A stretch of 64,000 bases of DNA from Candidatus Omnitrophota bacterium (GTDB lineage Bacteria > Omnitrophota > Omnitrophia > Omnitrophales > Aquincolibacteriaceae), in contig JACKFM010000001.1 in the NCBI GenBank assembly GCA_020632475.1, positions 186,001-250,000 on the forward strand, read 5' to 3'. Each line of letters begins with the position of its first letter. Position 1 is the first letter of the stretch. The notes beneath the pieces are model-generated. The model made no database searches, was not told where the DNA came from, and saw only the letters and a program-made list of their open reading frames with translations. Of the stretch, positions 8,139-17,413 are shown piece after piece. A program made the position numbers and the translations under genes.

Positions 8139-11100
8139 ATGAGACTGACTTGCACTCAATTTAAACGAATTCTAAGTGTTTTTATTATTTGCAATTACAT
8201 TCTCACCCTAAACTCGCAAGTGTTTGCCTCGCAGCAATTGGCCCCTTTAAATACTGATACTCAACAGGGCCCTGTTCAATCTTTAGAAGAAATTCAAGAA
8301 GCGATTTCTGAACCCGAAGGGTACGCAACAACGGCTACTCAGGACTTTTTAATGGAGGGGCCTTTATCGAGTGCATCTGATGAAAGTGTAGCGGATGAAG
8401 ATGTTTCCGATGAGCCGCGGATCAATGAAGAGGTTACTGTCCAATGGGTTTGGCCAAAAGACCCTAGCAAAGCAATAAGAATCGAAAAAGAATCGGAGGC
8501 TGTTCTCTGGGAGAAAGTTGAAGGGGCTTCAGGTTATCGAGTGGAAGTAAAAGATAAGGACAGCGGTGTGCTTGTCTCAGAGTTTTCGACGGAAGATCCC
8601 GTGGCTTTAATCTCGAATGATGATTTAAGAGAAGGGCATAGTTATTCGGTTGTTGTTCGCGCAGAGTTTGGTGCTGAGACTGTTTCGCTGGATAGTCTGG
8701 AAATTACGATTGTGAAGGATCGATTTCAAGAGGGGATTTCAAATAGCGCATTTGAGCGAAGCGTTCCGGAGATTCAGAATGATTTGACAGAAGGTTTTAC
8801 TCAAAAGCCGATGATCTTAGAGTGGAAGCGGGTTCCTGATACGCTTTTCTATGAAATATCTGTTAATGGCAAATTCATGTATGTTCATGGCTCACAGACT
8901 TCTTTAGATGTGGATGAATTCGTGGGTGAGGCGGATTCGGCGATCGTTTTCATTACTGCTGTTAGTTATAATCGTAGAAGGACCCGCAGCCAGGGTGCTA
9001 TAGAAATTCCGGTAAGAATAGGTTTCTCACAGACAGAAAATCTAGATCCCTCAGAATATCCCGTTGTCCATGTAACGACATTAAAGCCGGAAGGTCCCGG
9101 CTCCATTCTTGAAGCTTTAAAAGCGAGGGGTCCTAAGAGAATTGTTTTTGATGTCGGAGGTGTTGTAGACTTGAGTCATAGCTCCGAAGCCAGACCCATG
9201 AGAGATATTATGATTGATTCCTCTCAGGTTATCATCGATGGTGGGAACGCACCTGAGCCGGGTGTGATTTTTTATGGAGGGGGGATAACGATTGATGGGG
9301 TTTCTCATGTAACGATTAAAAACATAACGGTCTTAGCAAGTAATCCACTGAATCAATCAGCGGAAGGTTCTGAGTCCAGTGATGCCATTAAGATTCTCAA
9401 TTCCAAAGAAAATGTTGTGAGCGATATTACCATTGAGAACAACACTTTGCTGTGGGCTCAAGATGAGACGATTGAAGTATTTTGCACAAAGAGCACCGAA
9501 GACTGTTTTGAAAGTTCCTTTGAAGATATTGTGATTAAAAATAACATTATCGGAGAAAGCATTGCCGGAGACAGGGGGCATGCTCAGGGGATTTTAATTG
9601 ATAAACACGCTCACCGTGTTGTGATTGAACAAAATTTGTTTATGGATAATAAAAAGCGCAATCCGAAAATCACAAGAGACTCGGATGTTCTGATGCTTAA
9701 TAACCTCATCTATAACCCTCAAACGGCAACCATCAATATCACGAGAGGAAAAGACCCCTTTGACGAGCATGAAAATAGCGAAAAGCCTCTATTTTTGGCG
9801 GCTATCGGCAATCAAGTCATTCCTGGTCCCAATACTGGCAATCATGCGGAGTTGGTTCAGCTGTCTGACGATTTGCCTGAGGGCACGAAGATTTTTCTTT
9901 CAGGCAATGATTTTCAAGGGCGGGGCTCGGATTGGGATCCCAATGTGATTGAATATGTTGAGATAGAGTTTGATTCTCAAAAAAGTCGTGAACTGAGAAG
10001 GGATATTTATGAGGTGGTTGCATCGCATGATGGCAGTGCAGTTCCGGATGAATTAATGGCAGAAGAGCTGCCTTTGGAGTGGATGTCGGATTACCTTAAG
10101 AACAAAAACATTGTACCGGGGGATCAGCTTGAGGAGACCCTTTTAAACCTTGTGGGAGCCAACCCGGATCGACGACAGCCTATCGTAGAACGCCTGATAG
10201 AACGGCTTAGCAGCAGAACAGGAGAGGTTCTTAGCGCGGCTTTGGATGAAGATGTGACTGAAATTCGGGCTTTGTTAGATACCGAAGAGACAACGGTAGA
10301 GGTTTTGACGCATTACGCAAGAAAAGCAAGGGACTTTGAGTTAAGAGTTTTAGTCAATGGAAGTGAGCAGGTGATTTCAATTGATGAACTTGAAGCGCTG
10401 AATGGTTTTGATAAGGATCATTTGCCGGATGGTGATCATGAGTTGAACTTTCGGGTTAAAAACTTTTATGGAGAATATGAGACGCATTCATTTGTGCTGA
10501 CTTTGGATACGGTGCGGCCGGTTGTAAGTCAAATAAGAAGCCTGGAAACCAATGATTTAGAATCCTATGAGCTTGTTTTTAATTTGGATGGTCAAGAGGT
10601 GCGTTACTCAGCTCAAGAGCTCCGTCAATTTAGACTTCCTGACGGTAATTTCACCGAAGGTAGTAACCGTTTGTACTTTCAGTTCTACGATGAAGCGGGC
10701 AATTTTACACCCTTGGAGCTCACACTTCAGGTCAGTCGCATTGATCATGAAGCGCCGGTTGTAGAGGTACAAAGGAATTACTCGACAAATAACCCTAGTG
10801 ATTTTGAGTTGGTTTATCAAGTCGATGGTGAAGAAAAACGCCTCTCAGGAGAGACTCTTAGAGCCTTATTGGTGGCTGATGGCTATTTTAAGCAGGGGGA
10901 TAATTATCTTCACTTAGTTGAAGATGATGTTTTTGGAAATAAGACGGAGCAAATTATCCGCTTAACTGTTGACAGCATTAAGCCGGAAATAGTTGTTCAC
11001 GGTGCTCTTGTGACGAACGATTTGGACAATTATCATTTGGATTTAGTGATTGATGGAGAGCTCCAAACCCTCGACGCGTTGCAATTGGAGGCTTATAGAA

Positions 11101-13517
11101 ACCCTCAAGGAGTACTTGCGGAAGGAGAGAATAAGTTCATTTTTCAGGCTGTAGATGATTTTGGCAATGAAACCATTTACCCCTTCAGATTGTTTGTCGA
11201 TACGGTGCCCCCCAGCATTGAAGTTAAGAGCGCCTTGCAGAGCAATAAGAAAGATGATTATGTTTTGGAAATAGAAGTGGATGGAACGAGAAAGCTATCC
11301 TACTCGGCAGAGGAGTTGCAGCAGCTCAGAGTCCCTTCGGGGCCGCTTCAAGAAGGTGATAATACTTTTCCGGTTACTGTTTCAGATGATGCGGGCAATG
11401 AAACAACGCAGGAAATAACTGTTTTTATTGATTCAATTGGGCCCCAGATAGAAACACTCAGCCCCTTAGTGATTACTTCCAATCCACAAGATTATCAGCT
11501 GGAAGTTCTCATTGATGGAAAAAATAAGGTGTTTTCATATGAGCAATTAAAAGGTATGAGAGTTCCCGGTGGGGATTTAACCGAAGGACTCAATGAGATA
11601 AGACTTTCAAGAGAGGATGATTTTGGAAACCGAACGGTTGAAATTATTCCGTTGTTGATTGATACGATCCCTCCCGTGCTTGAGGTTGAAGAACAGATTA
11701 TTACAACATCTCCTGAAGATTTTGAACTGGAAGTTTTTGTTGATGGGCAGCGCCGGCTTTTATCAGGAGAAACTTTGGCGGCTATGAGGCAGCCTGCCGG
11801 TCCCTTACAGCAGGGTAATAATCCCTATTTGATAGTTGTTCGAGATGATGTGATGCATGAGACAACAAAGGAAGTTAATATTTTTGTAGATTCCATCGGT
11901 CCTGAAATTGTGGTTCAGGAGCCTTTGATTACAAGTGATCCCCAGAATTATGTTTTAGAGGTCCTTGTGGATGGACAGCTAAAGAGCTTTGACCGAGAGA
12001 GACTTGAAGCGATGAGAGTGCCAAGCGGCCCTCTAACCGAAGGTGAAAACCAAATTCGTATATCCAGGCAAGATGAGTACGGAAATAAAACCGTTGAAGT
12101 TGTGATGCTTGAGGTGGATACAACGCCTCCTGTGCTGGAGGTTGAAAGCGGGACGATAAGCACGACAGATCCTCAGGATTTTACACTGACGGTTCTAAAC
12201 GATGGCCGGGAGCAGGTCTTGTCGAATGCGGATTTAGTGGGTATGCGTGTTCCCTCCGGTGCTTTGGAACAAGGTGAGAATCGTTTTGAAATTGCCGTAA
12301 GAGATGAAGTCGGGAATGTCTCTGAAGTGCAAGCGGTTACGGTCTTTATTGATTCCATTGGCCCTGAAATTGTGGTTCAGGAGCCTTTGATTACAAATGA
12401 TCCCCAGAATTATGTTTTAGAGGTCCTTGTGGATGGACAGCTGAAGAGTTTTGACCGGGAGAGACTTGAAGCGATGAGAGTGCCAAGCGGCCCTCTAACC
12501 GAAGGTGAAAACCAAATTCGTATATCCAGGCAAGATGAGTACGGGAATAGAACCGTTGAAGTTGTGATGCTTGAGGTGGATACAACGCCTCCTGTGCTGG
12601 AGGTTGAAAGCGGGACGATAAGCACGACAGATCCTCAGGATTTTACACTGACGGTTCTAAACGATGGCCGGGAGCAGGTCTTGTCGAATGCGGATTTAGT
12701 GGGTATGCGTGTTCCCTCCGGTGCTTTGGAACAAGGAGAGAATCGTTTTGAGATTGTCGTAAGAGATGAAGCCGGAAATGTCTCCGAAGCGCAAGAAGTT
12801 ACGGTCTTTATTGATTCCATCGGTCCTGAAATTGTGGTTCAGGAGCCTTTGATTACAAATGATCCCCAGAATTATGTTTTAGAGGTCCTTGTGGATGGGC
12901 GGCTAAAGAGCTTTGACCGGGAGAGACTTGAAGCGATGAGAGTGCCAAGCGGCCCTCTAACCGAAGGTGAAAACCAAATTCGTATATCCAGGCAAGATGA
13001 GTACGGAAATAGAACCGTTGAAGTTGTGATGCTTGAGGTGGATACAACGCCTCCTGTGCTGGAGGTTGAAAGCGGGACAATAAGCACGACAGATCCCCAG
13101 GATTTTACACTGACGGTTCTAAGAGATGGCCGGGAGCATGTGTTGTCGAATGAGGAGTTAATGGGCATGCGTGTTCCTTCCGGTGCTTTGGAACAAGGAG
13201 AGAATCGTTTTGAGATTGTCGTAAGAGATGAAGCCGGAAATGTCTCCGAAGCGCAAGAAGTTACGGTCTTTATTGATTCCATCGGTCCTGAAATTGTGGT
13301 TCAGGAGCCTTTGATTACAAATGATCCCCAGAATTATGTTTTAGAGGTCCTTGTGGATGGGCGGCTAAAGAGCTTTGACCGGGAGAGACTTGAAGCGATG
13401 AGAGTGCCAAGCGGCCCTCTAACCGAAGGTGAAAACCAGATTCGTATATCCAGGCAGGATGAGTACGGAAATAGAACTGTTAAGATAGTGACTCTCGTTA
13501 TTTCTTCCCAAGATTAA
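8139..13517 (+). CDS. Giant secreted protein: FN3-like, pectate-lyase-like beta-helix, 14 Ig-like repeats
   Basis: A 1792-aa exported protein. Residues 1-31 are a signal peptide ending near VFASQQ. Two fibronectin-III-like segments follow (about 100-192 and 217-294), then a right-handed beta-helix resembling family 1 pectate lyases (about 307-610; the rungs VIIDGG, ITIDGVSHVTIKNITV and DITIENNTL are typical). After a helical linker, 14 tandem Ig-like domains of about 77 aa run from about 730 to the end. Each has a core such as YVLEVLVDG, LTEGEN and DEYGN and ends in VDTTPP or IDSIGP. Even and odd units alternate, and the last seven are nearly identical. No sortase or anchoring motif is seen. 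A surface or matrix glycan-binding or lyase role is likely, but beta-helix catalytic residues could not be assigned. Confidence 0.88.
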   Translation: MRLTCTQFKRILSVFIICNYILTLNSQVFASQQLAPLNTDTQQGPVQSLEEIQEAISEPEGYATTATQDFLMEGPLSSASDESVADEDVSDEPRINEEVTVQWVWPKDPSKAIRIEKESEAVLWEKVEGASGYRVEVKDKDSGVLVSEFSTEDPVALISNDDLREGHSYSVVVRAEFGAETVSLDSLEITIVKDRFQEGISNSAFERSVPEIQNDLTEGFTQKPMILEWKRVPDTLFYEISVNGKFMYVHGSQTSLDVDEFVGEADSAIVFITAVSYNRRRTRSQGAIEIPVRIGFSQTENLDPSEYPVVHVTTLKPEGPGSILEALKARGPKRIVFDVGGVVDLSHSSEARPMRDIMIDSSQVIIDGGNAPEPGVIFYGGGITIDGVSHVTIKNITVLASNPLNQSAEGSESSDAIKILNSKENVVSDITIENNTLLWAQDETIEVFCTKSTEDCFESSFEDIVIKNNIIGESIAGDRGHAQGILIDKHAHRVVIEQNLFMDNKKRNPKITRDSDVLMLNNLIYNPQTATINITRGKDPFDEHENSEKPLFLAAIGNQVIPGPNTGNHAELVQLSDDLPEGTKIFLSGNDFQGRGSDWDPNVIEYVEIEFDSQKSRELRRDIYEVVASHDGSAVPDELMAEELPLEWMSDYLKNKNIVPGDQLEETLLNLVGANPDRRQPIVERLIERLSSRTGEVLSAALDEDVTEIRALLDTEETTVEVLTHYARKARDFELRVLVNGSEQVISIDELEALNGFDKDHLPDGDHELNFRVKNFYGEYETHSFVLTLDTVRPVVSQIRSLETNDLESYELVFNLDGQEVRYSAQELRQFRLPDGNFTEGSNRLYFQFYDEAGNFTPLELTLQVSRIDHEAPVVEVQRNYSTNNPSDFELVYQVDGEEKRLSGETLRALLVADGYFKQGDNYLHLVEDDVFGNKTEQIIRLTVDSIKPEIVVHGALVTNDLDNYHLDLVIDGELQTLDALQLEAYRNPQGVLAEGENKFIFQAVDDFGNETIYPFRLFVDTVPPSIEVKSALQSNKKDDYVLEIEVDGTRKLSYSAEELQQLRVPSGPLQEGDNTFPVTVSDDAGNETTQEITVFIDSIGPQIETLSPLVITSNPQDYQLEVLIDGKNKVFSYEQLKGMRVPGGDLTEGLNEIRLSREDDFGNRTVEIIPLLIDTIPPVLEVEEQIITTSPEDFELEVFVDGQRRLLSGETLAAMRQPAGPLQQGNNPYLIVVRDDVMHETTKEVNIFVDSIGPEIVVQEPLITSDPQNYVLEVLVDGQLKSFDRERLEAMRVPSGPLTEGENQIRISRQDEYGNKTVEVVMLEVDTTPPVLEVESGTISTTDPQDFTLTVLNDGREQVLSNADLVGMRVPSGALEQGENRFEIAVRDEVGNVSEVQAVTVFIDSIGPEIVVQEPLITNDPQNYVLEVLVDGQLKSFDRERLEAMRVPSGPLTEGENQIRISRQDEYGNRTVEVVMLEVDTTPPVLEVESGTISTTDPQDFTLTVLNDGREQVLSNADLVGMRVPSGALEQGENRFEIVVRDEAGNVSEAQEVTVFIDSIGPEIVVQEPLITNDPQNYVLEVLVDGRLKSFDRERLEAMRVPSGPLTEGENQIRISRQDEYGNRTVEVVMLEVDTTPPVLEVESGTISTTDPQDFTLTVLRDGREHVLSNEELMGMRVPSGALEQGENRFEIVVRDEAGNVSEAQEVTVFIDSIGPEIVVQEPLITNDPQNYVLEVLVDGRLKSFDRERLEAMRVPSGPLTEGENQIRISRQDEYGNRTVKIVTLVISSQD
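11904..13490 (+). repeat. 462-bp tandem repeat inside the giant gene
   Basis: The segment beginning GAAATTGTGGTTCAGGAGCC recurs at 11904, 12366, 12828 and 13290, an exact 462-bp period (154 codons, two Ig-like domains). Copies differ by only scattered substitutions, so the expansion is recent or kept homogeneous by recombination. Three and a half copies are present; the last is cut short by the C-terminus. Confidence 0.95.
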
Positions 13518-13629
13518 AGGTGCTGCGTACGCAAATGGCAGGGAACATCCTCAAAGTTTGAGTCTTGTCTAACCTCTTTCCTTCTAATTTCGGCTTTGTG
13601 CTAGACTAAACCCCAAAAGGAGGCTGTTG

Positions 13630-13926
13630 ATGGAAACAAAACTTTCACCACGAGCGCTTGCTTTTGCAGGCGGGATGCTTTGGGGTTTGGCGGTTTTAAC
13701 CGTCGGTTTAGCCAACCTGAAATGGCCGGAATACGGGCAGTCTTTCCTGAATTTGGTGAGTTCTATTTATCCCGGTTATGTGGCAGCACCGCAGTTGAAA
13801 TCGGTGTTCATCGCCACCGGCTACGCGGTGGTCGACGGAGCCATGGGCGGTGCAATCCTGGCGTGGCTTTACAACCTTGCGTTGTATCACTGTCCTGTGT
13901 TTGGGAAAAAAAAGAATGCGGGCTAG
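13630..13926 (+). CDS. Small two-helix membrane protein (DUF5676-like)
   Basis: A 98-aa protein with two hydrophobic helices (about 10-30 and 60-85). The pattern ALAFAGGMLWGLAVL, SIYPGYVAAP and YAVVDGAMGGAILAWLYNL resembles DUF5676 inner-membrane proteins of unknown function. AAAAGGAGG at 13615-13623 supports the ATG at 13630; an in-frame TTG at 13627 lies one codon upstream. It converges with the anti-sigma gene, whose stop is 6 nt away. Confidence 0.78.
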   Translation: METKLSPRALAFAGGMLWGLAVLTVGLANLKWPEYGQSFLNLVSSIYPGYVAAPQLKSVFIATGYAVVDGAMGGAILAWLYNLALYHCPVFGKKKNAG

Positions 13927-13932
13927 GTCAAT

Positions 13933-14493
13933 TTAACCCGCTGTGGTGATGGGCTGCTGCACCCACGCAAAGTCAACCGTCATTTCATCAAACCCCTCAT
14001 CAATCCCGGTCTCTTCACCCAGCAGTTCCAGGATGAGAATATCACGGGACAGGGTATTTGAAAAAATTTCGCCGCTTTGAGAGGATTCAGTCTCAGGTCT
14101 CGACTGCGGAACCTCGGTTAAGGTTTCTTCTACTCTTTCAGCCGGGGAGATCTTTAAGTCCCTTTGAGCGAGTTTGGCGAGTATTTGAGGGCTGATTGCT
14201 TTTAATTCCGACAGGGCTTTGTTCTGCTCGGCTTTAGCTTGTGATATTTGTTTGCGAAGAGGGCGGTTGGCTTGGAAAAATAAACCCAATGCCATGAACA
14301 GTGCTAAAAGAAGAGCGGCACTCAGGCTGAAATAAAATCCAGGCGCAAACCCGGTTCCGGCCGGCTTTTGAACGCTGTGAATTTTTCTCAGGACCTCGGT
14401 CTCATAGTTTTCCAGATCCTTTGAGTCGGGACGTTTAACCCGAAAAGATTTAAGCAGATCCTCGATTTCCTTTTCATCCGGATGCTTGTTCAT
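13933..14493 (-). CDS. Putative anti-sigma factor (single-pass membrane protein)
   Basis: A 186-aa protein with a cytoplasmic N-terminal helical part (1-50), one membrane helix (about 52-72), then a charged periplasmic helix and a low-complexity tail. Its ATG overlaps the TGA of the ECF sigma gene (ATGA), the usual arrangement for a sigma/anti-sigma pair. No zinc-binding HxxxCxxC motif is present, so it is not a ZAS-type anti-sigma; the assignment rests on topology and position. Confidence 0.7.
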   Translation of the reverse strand: MNKHPDEKEIEDLLKSFRVKRPDSKDLENYETEVLRKIHSVQKPAGTGFAPGFYFSLSAALLLALFMALGLFFQANRPLRKQISQAKAEQNKALSELKAISPQILAKLAQRDLKISPAERVEETLTEVPQSRPETESSQSGEIFSNTLSRDILILELLGEETGIDEGFDEMTVDFAWVQQPITTAG

Positions 14494-15077
14494 AAGATGT
14501 TTCCTCCTTTAAGGAACGGTTCGATGGAACCTTTGAATTTTTTGATCGCAAAATGAATAGAGGCCTTGACCGTTCCGATCGAGGCTCCCGTGACTTGCGC
14601 GATTTCATCGAGGGCAAGGCCTTCGATAAATCTTAAAGTGAATATCCAGCGCTGTTTTTGAGGCAGCGAGGCAATTGACGCCTGGATTTTTACGCCCAGT
14701 TCCCGGTTGGAGATTTTTTGGTCGGGTCCGGCACTTTGATCCTCGACGCTCTCCAGGAATTGTTCCATATCACTCGGCGCTTTCCACGTCATAAACTTGG
14801 CCCATTTTTTTTTGCGGAGATGATCTTTGGCCGTATTCATCAGAATTCGATAGAGCCAGGTTGAAAATTTAGATTTCATCTGAAAGTTTTTTAAATTTCG
14901 ATAGACCTTCACAAAAGCATCCTGGGAAATATCCTTGGCATCTTCATAATTACCAACAGTCATCCAGATGATCTGCACGGCCTTTTCTTTGTGACGGCTT
15001 ACCAGCATGGTGAAGGCTTCCTCCTCTCCCGCTTTAAATTTTGTGACCAACGCATCGTCGGACAACATTTCTTCCAT
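14490..15077 (-). CDS. ECF-type RNA polymerase sigma factor
   Basis: A 195-aa extracytoplasmic-function sigma factor. Region 2 (about 8-85) shows the typical YEDAKDISQDAFVKVYRNL and FSTWLYRILMNTAKDHLRK. Region 4 (about 130-190) shows LPQKQRWIFTLRFIEGLALDEIAQVTGASIGTVKASI, a helix-turn-helix for the -35 element. GAGG precedes the ATG at 15077; an in-frame GTG at 15080 is the alternative. It lies between a secreted helical protein gene (stop 1-4 nt upstream) and the anti-sigma gene, in one operon. Confidence 0.93.
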   Translation of the reverse strand: MEEMLSDDALVTKFKAGEEEAFTMLVSRHKEKAVQIIWMTVGNYEDAKDISQDAFVKVYRNLKNFQMKSKFSTWLYRILMNTAKDHLRKKKWAKFMTWKAPSDMEQFLESVEDQSAGPDQKISNRELGVKIQASIASLPQKQRWIFTLRFIEGLALDEIAQVTGASIGTVKASIHFAIKKFKGSIEPFLKGGNIL

Positions 15078-15081
15078 CACT

Positions 15082-15807
15082 TTACCGTGGCCTCTTTCCG
15101 GAAACGGAACCCTGGCGCCTCGGCTGGTTTCCGGTGCGAGCCCTGCGCTCTCCGTGATTGAACCGGGCCGGCGGTTGTCTCTGCTGCATCTGACGATCTC
15201 TTGAACCTAACGGCTTCTGTTGGCCGCCGCCGGGACGATCAATATTCTTTTGCGTGTCTGTCCTCTGATTTTGCGTAGGGATCAAGGCTTGCCCGCGTTC
15301 TTTTCGATTGCCGGGAGGCGAATTTAAGGCCCCGGCAGGTTTCTGACGCTCGAGGGCCCCTCTTTGTAAAAAAGCCTGCTGCCTTTTGCCTAGTTCCGGG
15401 TGTTTTTCAAGAAAGGCCTGAAAACGTTCCGGATTTTTCGCCGCTTTTTCCTGCCAGTGATTGGCCCGGCGCTCCATGATTTTTTCAAACTGATCCGGAT
15501 TTTTTTCTCGTAAAAACTGGAAATACTCTTGACGTGCCTCTAAACGCTTTTGCCTGAAGTTTTCGGCTCTTTCGGGATCTCGTGCCTGCAGCTCCGTAAA
15601 CTGACGTTGAATACCGTTGCGTTTCTGAGCGATGATCTGCTGATACTGATCGGGATTTGACTCTTTGAGTGCCTGAAGTCTCTGGACTTCATGAAGAATT
15701 TCTTCATCGGGTGTTTGTGCGTAAAGGGATTGAGGGCAGAGGAGGAGAATGGCAATGATGCCTGCGCAGTAACCTAAATGTTTAAAGAGTGTCATTTTTT
15801 TGCTCAT
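15082..15807 (-). CDS. Secreted Arg/Gln-rich helical protein of the sigma operon
   Basis: A 241-aa protein with a signal peptide (to about residue 30, SLYAQTPDEE). The mature part has repeated helical segments containing NPDQY, DPERA, NPDQF, NPERF and HPELG, each followed by a basic helix. It ends in a disordered tail rich in Arg, Gln, Pro and Gly. AGAGGA precedes the ATG at 15807. The gene is transcribed with the sigma/anti-sigma pair. Spy/CpxP/CnrX-like periplasmic sensors have similar position and helical character, but I see no motif that proves this relation. Confidence 0.72.
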   Translation of the reverse strand: MSKKMTLFKHLGYCAGIIAILLLCPQSLYAQTPDEEILHEVQRLQALKESNPDQYQQIIAQKRNGIQRQFTELQARDPERAENFRQKRLEARQEYFQFLREKNPDQFEKIMERRANHWQEKAAKNPERFQAFLEKHPELGKRQQAFLQRGALERQKPAGALNSPPGNRKERGQALIPTQNQRTDTQKNIDRPGGGQQKPLGSRDRQMQQRQPPARFNHGERRARTGNQPRRQGSVSGKRPR

Positions 15808-15867
15808 TGAAATCAATCCTCTCCCTATAGACGGAATAATCGATTCAAAAGTTTAGAAGTGGTTTCA

Positions 15868-16047
15868 CAAGTGTTGCTAAGTGTCAAAGCGGTATAAACT
15901 TCGGCTGGCTACGTTGCGCTCCATCGGCGATGCTCCTAGTGCTCCGTCAATATTGAAATGCAGGGTTTGAGTTTCAATATTGTTACGGACACTTGTGGCG
16001 CGAACCCATCTTTTGATCGTTGACGCGGTACTAGGCATCGACTGCTT
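15868..16047. repeat. Intergenic repeat, family B copy 1
   Basis: Shares with 53802-53965 the words TTGAGTTTCAATATTGTT (there TTGAATTTCAACATTGTT), GCGAACCCAT and GTACTAGGCA in the same order. AGTGTC at 15879 is inverted as GACACT near 15993, so the element can fold. The 351-bp gap at 15817-16167 has no gene. A perfect 11-bp stem (GGTTCTGCCGG/CCGGCAGAACC, 16116-16150) next to the EF-hand gene may be its terminator. Confidence 0.6.
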
Positions 16048-16167
16048 TGCGCGCTTTGCCATCCTCGCTTCTTCCGCTTCTTTGACTTCAACCACCCCTT
16101 ATGAAACCGTTTCTAGGTTCTGCCGGCTTATATTTGAAACCGGCAGAACCTACCCCTATGACAGACA

Positions 16168-17070
16168 TTATGAAACCTGATCGATTGTGTCTGCTTGAAA
16201 GTCCGGACTTGCACCGGGGCCGCCGGCCGGACCCGGACGATTTTCCCAGTTGGTTCCCTGTCCGCCGCGGGGTCCCGGAGGATTATTATCCTGATCATGT
16301 TTCCGGCGGAACTGTCTGCGTGCTTGTTGAAGCTCCTGAGGATCCAGATTGCCGTCTCCATTGGCATCAATCCGTGTTTTCAGGTCCGGATTATTTTCAA
16401 GTCTGTCCAGAAAACGGCCCTGAAAATCCCCGCCCTGTTGCTCCTGCTGATTTTGCTGCCATTGCTGACGGGCATAACGCCTTTCATTGCGGCTAATCTC
16501 TCCGTCGTCATTCTGGTCAATCCGGTCAAATAATTCGGGATTGTTTTCCAGTCTGTTCTGAAAACGATCACGGCGTGAAGAGCCATTGCCGTCATCCTGG
16601 TTCTGGCGCTGCTGGCGGGCAATCAATCTCTCACGGCGGCTGATTTGACCATCGTCATTTTTGTCTAAATAGTCGGCGGCCTGAGGGTGATTTTCACTCC
16701 AGCGTTCCTGCCGGCCCAAACGCCTTTCCACGCGGCCGACTTTTCCGTCATCATTGCGGTCCAGCTGTTCCGTAAGATAAGGATGATTTTCCTGCCGTCT
16801 CTGTTGCGCCTGACGCCTTTCAACGGGCTCAATCCGATGATCATGATTTCTATCCATCCGTCTTGAGGCCTGTGGATTACGGCGGTCGGAATTTTGAAAA
16901 CCATTTTGCCGGCCTTGATTTTGAGCCGGGCGCGGGGCAAAAGCGGCGCCTCCTTGTTGCGCGAAAGCTCCGTCCGGAAACTGCACTGCCAGGCAAAGAG
17001 CCGTAAAACCGAACAAAATCCATTTCATTTTTAAGGGCATGTTTGTTTTGTTTTGATTTGTCTGTGTCAT
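16168..17070 (-). CDS. Secreted EF-hand-like protein
   Basis: A 300-aa exported protein with a signal peptide ending near GAFAQQGG. It has five calcium-binding loop motifs of DxNxDGxxxxxE type: DRNHDHRIEPVE, DRNDDGKVGRVE, DKNDDGQISRRE, DQNDDGEISRNE and DANGDGNLDPQE. These are separated by Arg/Gln-rich helices containing ENHP or ENNPEL words. The C-terminus is Pro/Gly-rich. AGGAGG precedes the ATG. The Arg/Gln-rich spacer style resembles the neighbouring secreted protein at 15082-15807, so the two may act together outside the inner membrane. Calcium binding is expected from the loops; the role is unknown. Confidence 0.85.
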   Translation of the reverse strand: MTQTNQNKTNMPLKMKWILFGFTALCLAVQFPDGAFAQQGGAAFAPRPAQNQGRQNGFQNSDRRNPQASRRMDRNHDHRIEPVERRQAQQRRQENHPYLTEQLDRNDDGKVGRVERRLGRQERWSENHPQAADYLDKNDDGQISRRERLIARQQRQNQDDGNGSSRRDRFQNRLENNPELFDRIDQNDDGEISRNERRYARQQWQQNQQEQQGGDFQGRFLDRLENNPDLKTRIDANGDGNLDPQELQQARRQFRRKHDQDNNPPGPRGGQGTNWENRPGPAGGPGASPDFQADTIDQVS

Positions 17071-17413
17071 GATATGACCTCCTGAGTTGATTTGTATGCT
17101 TAGACGCAGACGGAGCCAAAAGGTTTAAAAGAAAATCAAAGGGGACGGAGAGGGGTAGCCCGTTCCGTGAGGCGATCCGTTAATAGTAGCCCAGAAGAGG
17201 TTTTATAAATGTTCCTAAGTCTAGGTGCTACAAGTCATTGCGAGTTCCGGTGCTGATAACTACCAAATGAGCACCTCAGCACCCTTACCCTCACTATTTT
17301 CTTTTCACTGACAACCATTCACGACTGATGTGTGCCCCAGCCTCTTCCCTGAGTCGTGTGATATAATCCGACTCACGGTTTCAATAGGCCCAACGGTCAA
17401 TGTCAGAAAGGCA
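17071..17413. other. Divergent intergenic region with a repeat fragment
   Basis: Separates the minus-strand EF-hand gene from the CBS/receiver gene. It contains CTAGGTGCTACAAGTCATTG (17221-17240), resembling the ATTGCGAG-type repeat at 27100-27125, and a GGTGCT/AGCACC pairing nearby. Promoters for both genes must lie here, but none stands out. An upstream in-frame start at 17330 was not used because AGAAAGG fits the ATG at 17414. Confidence 0.5.

Noticed and set aside
12872..13282. Open frames opposite the giant repeat gene
   Set aside because: They recur every 462 bp because the DNA repeats; they are antisense shadows of the Ig-like repeats.
17330..17413. N-terminal extension of the CBS/receiver protein
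   Set aside because: An in-frame upstream start exists, but the added residues do not resemble the CBS family and AGAAAGG fits the ATG at 17414.
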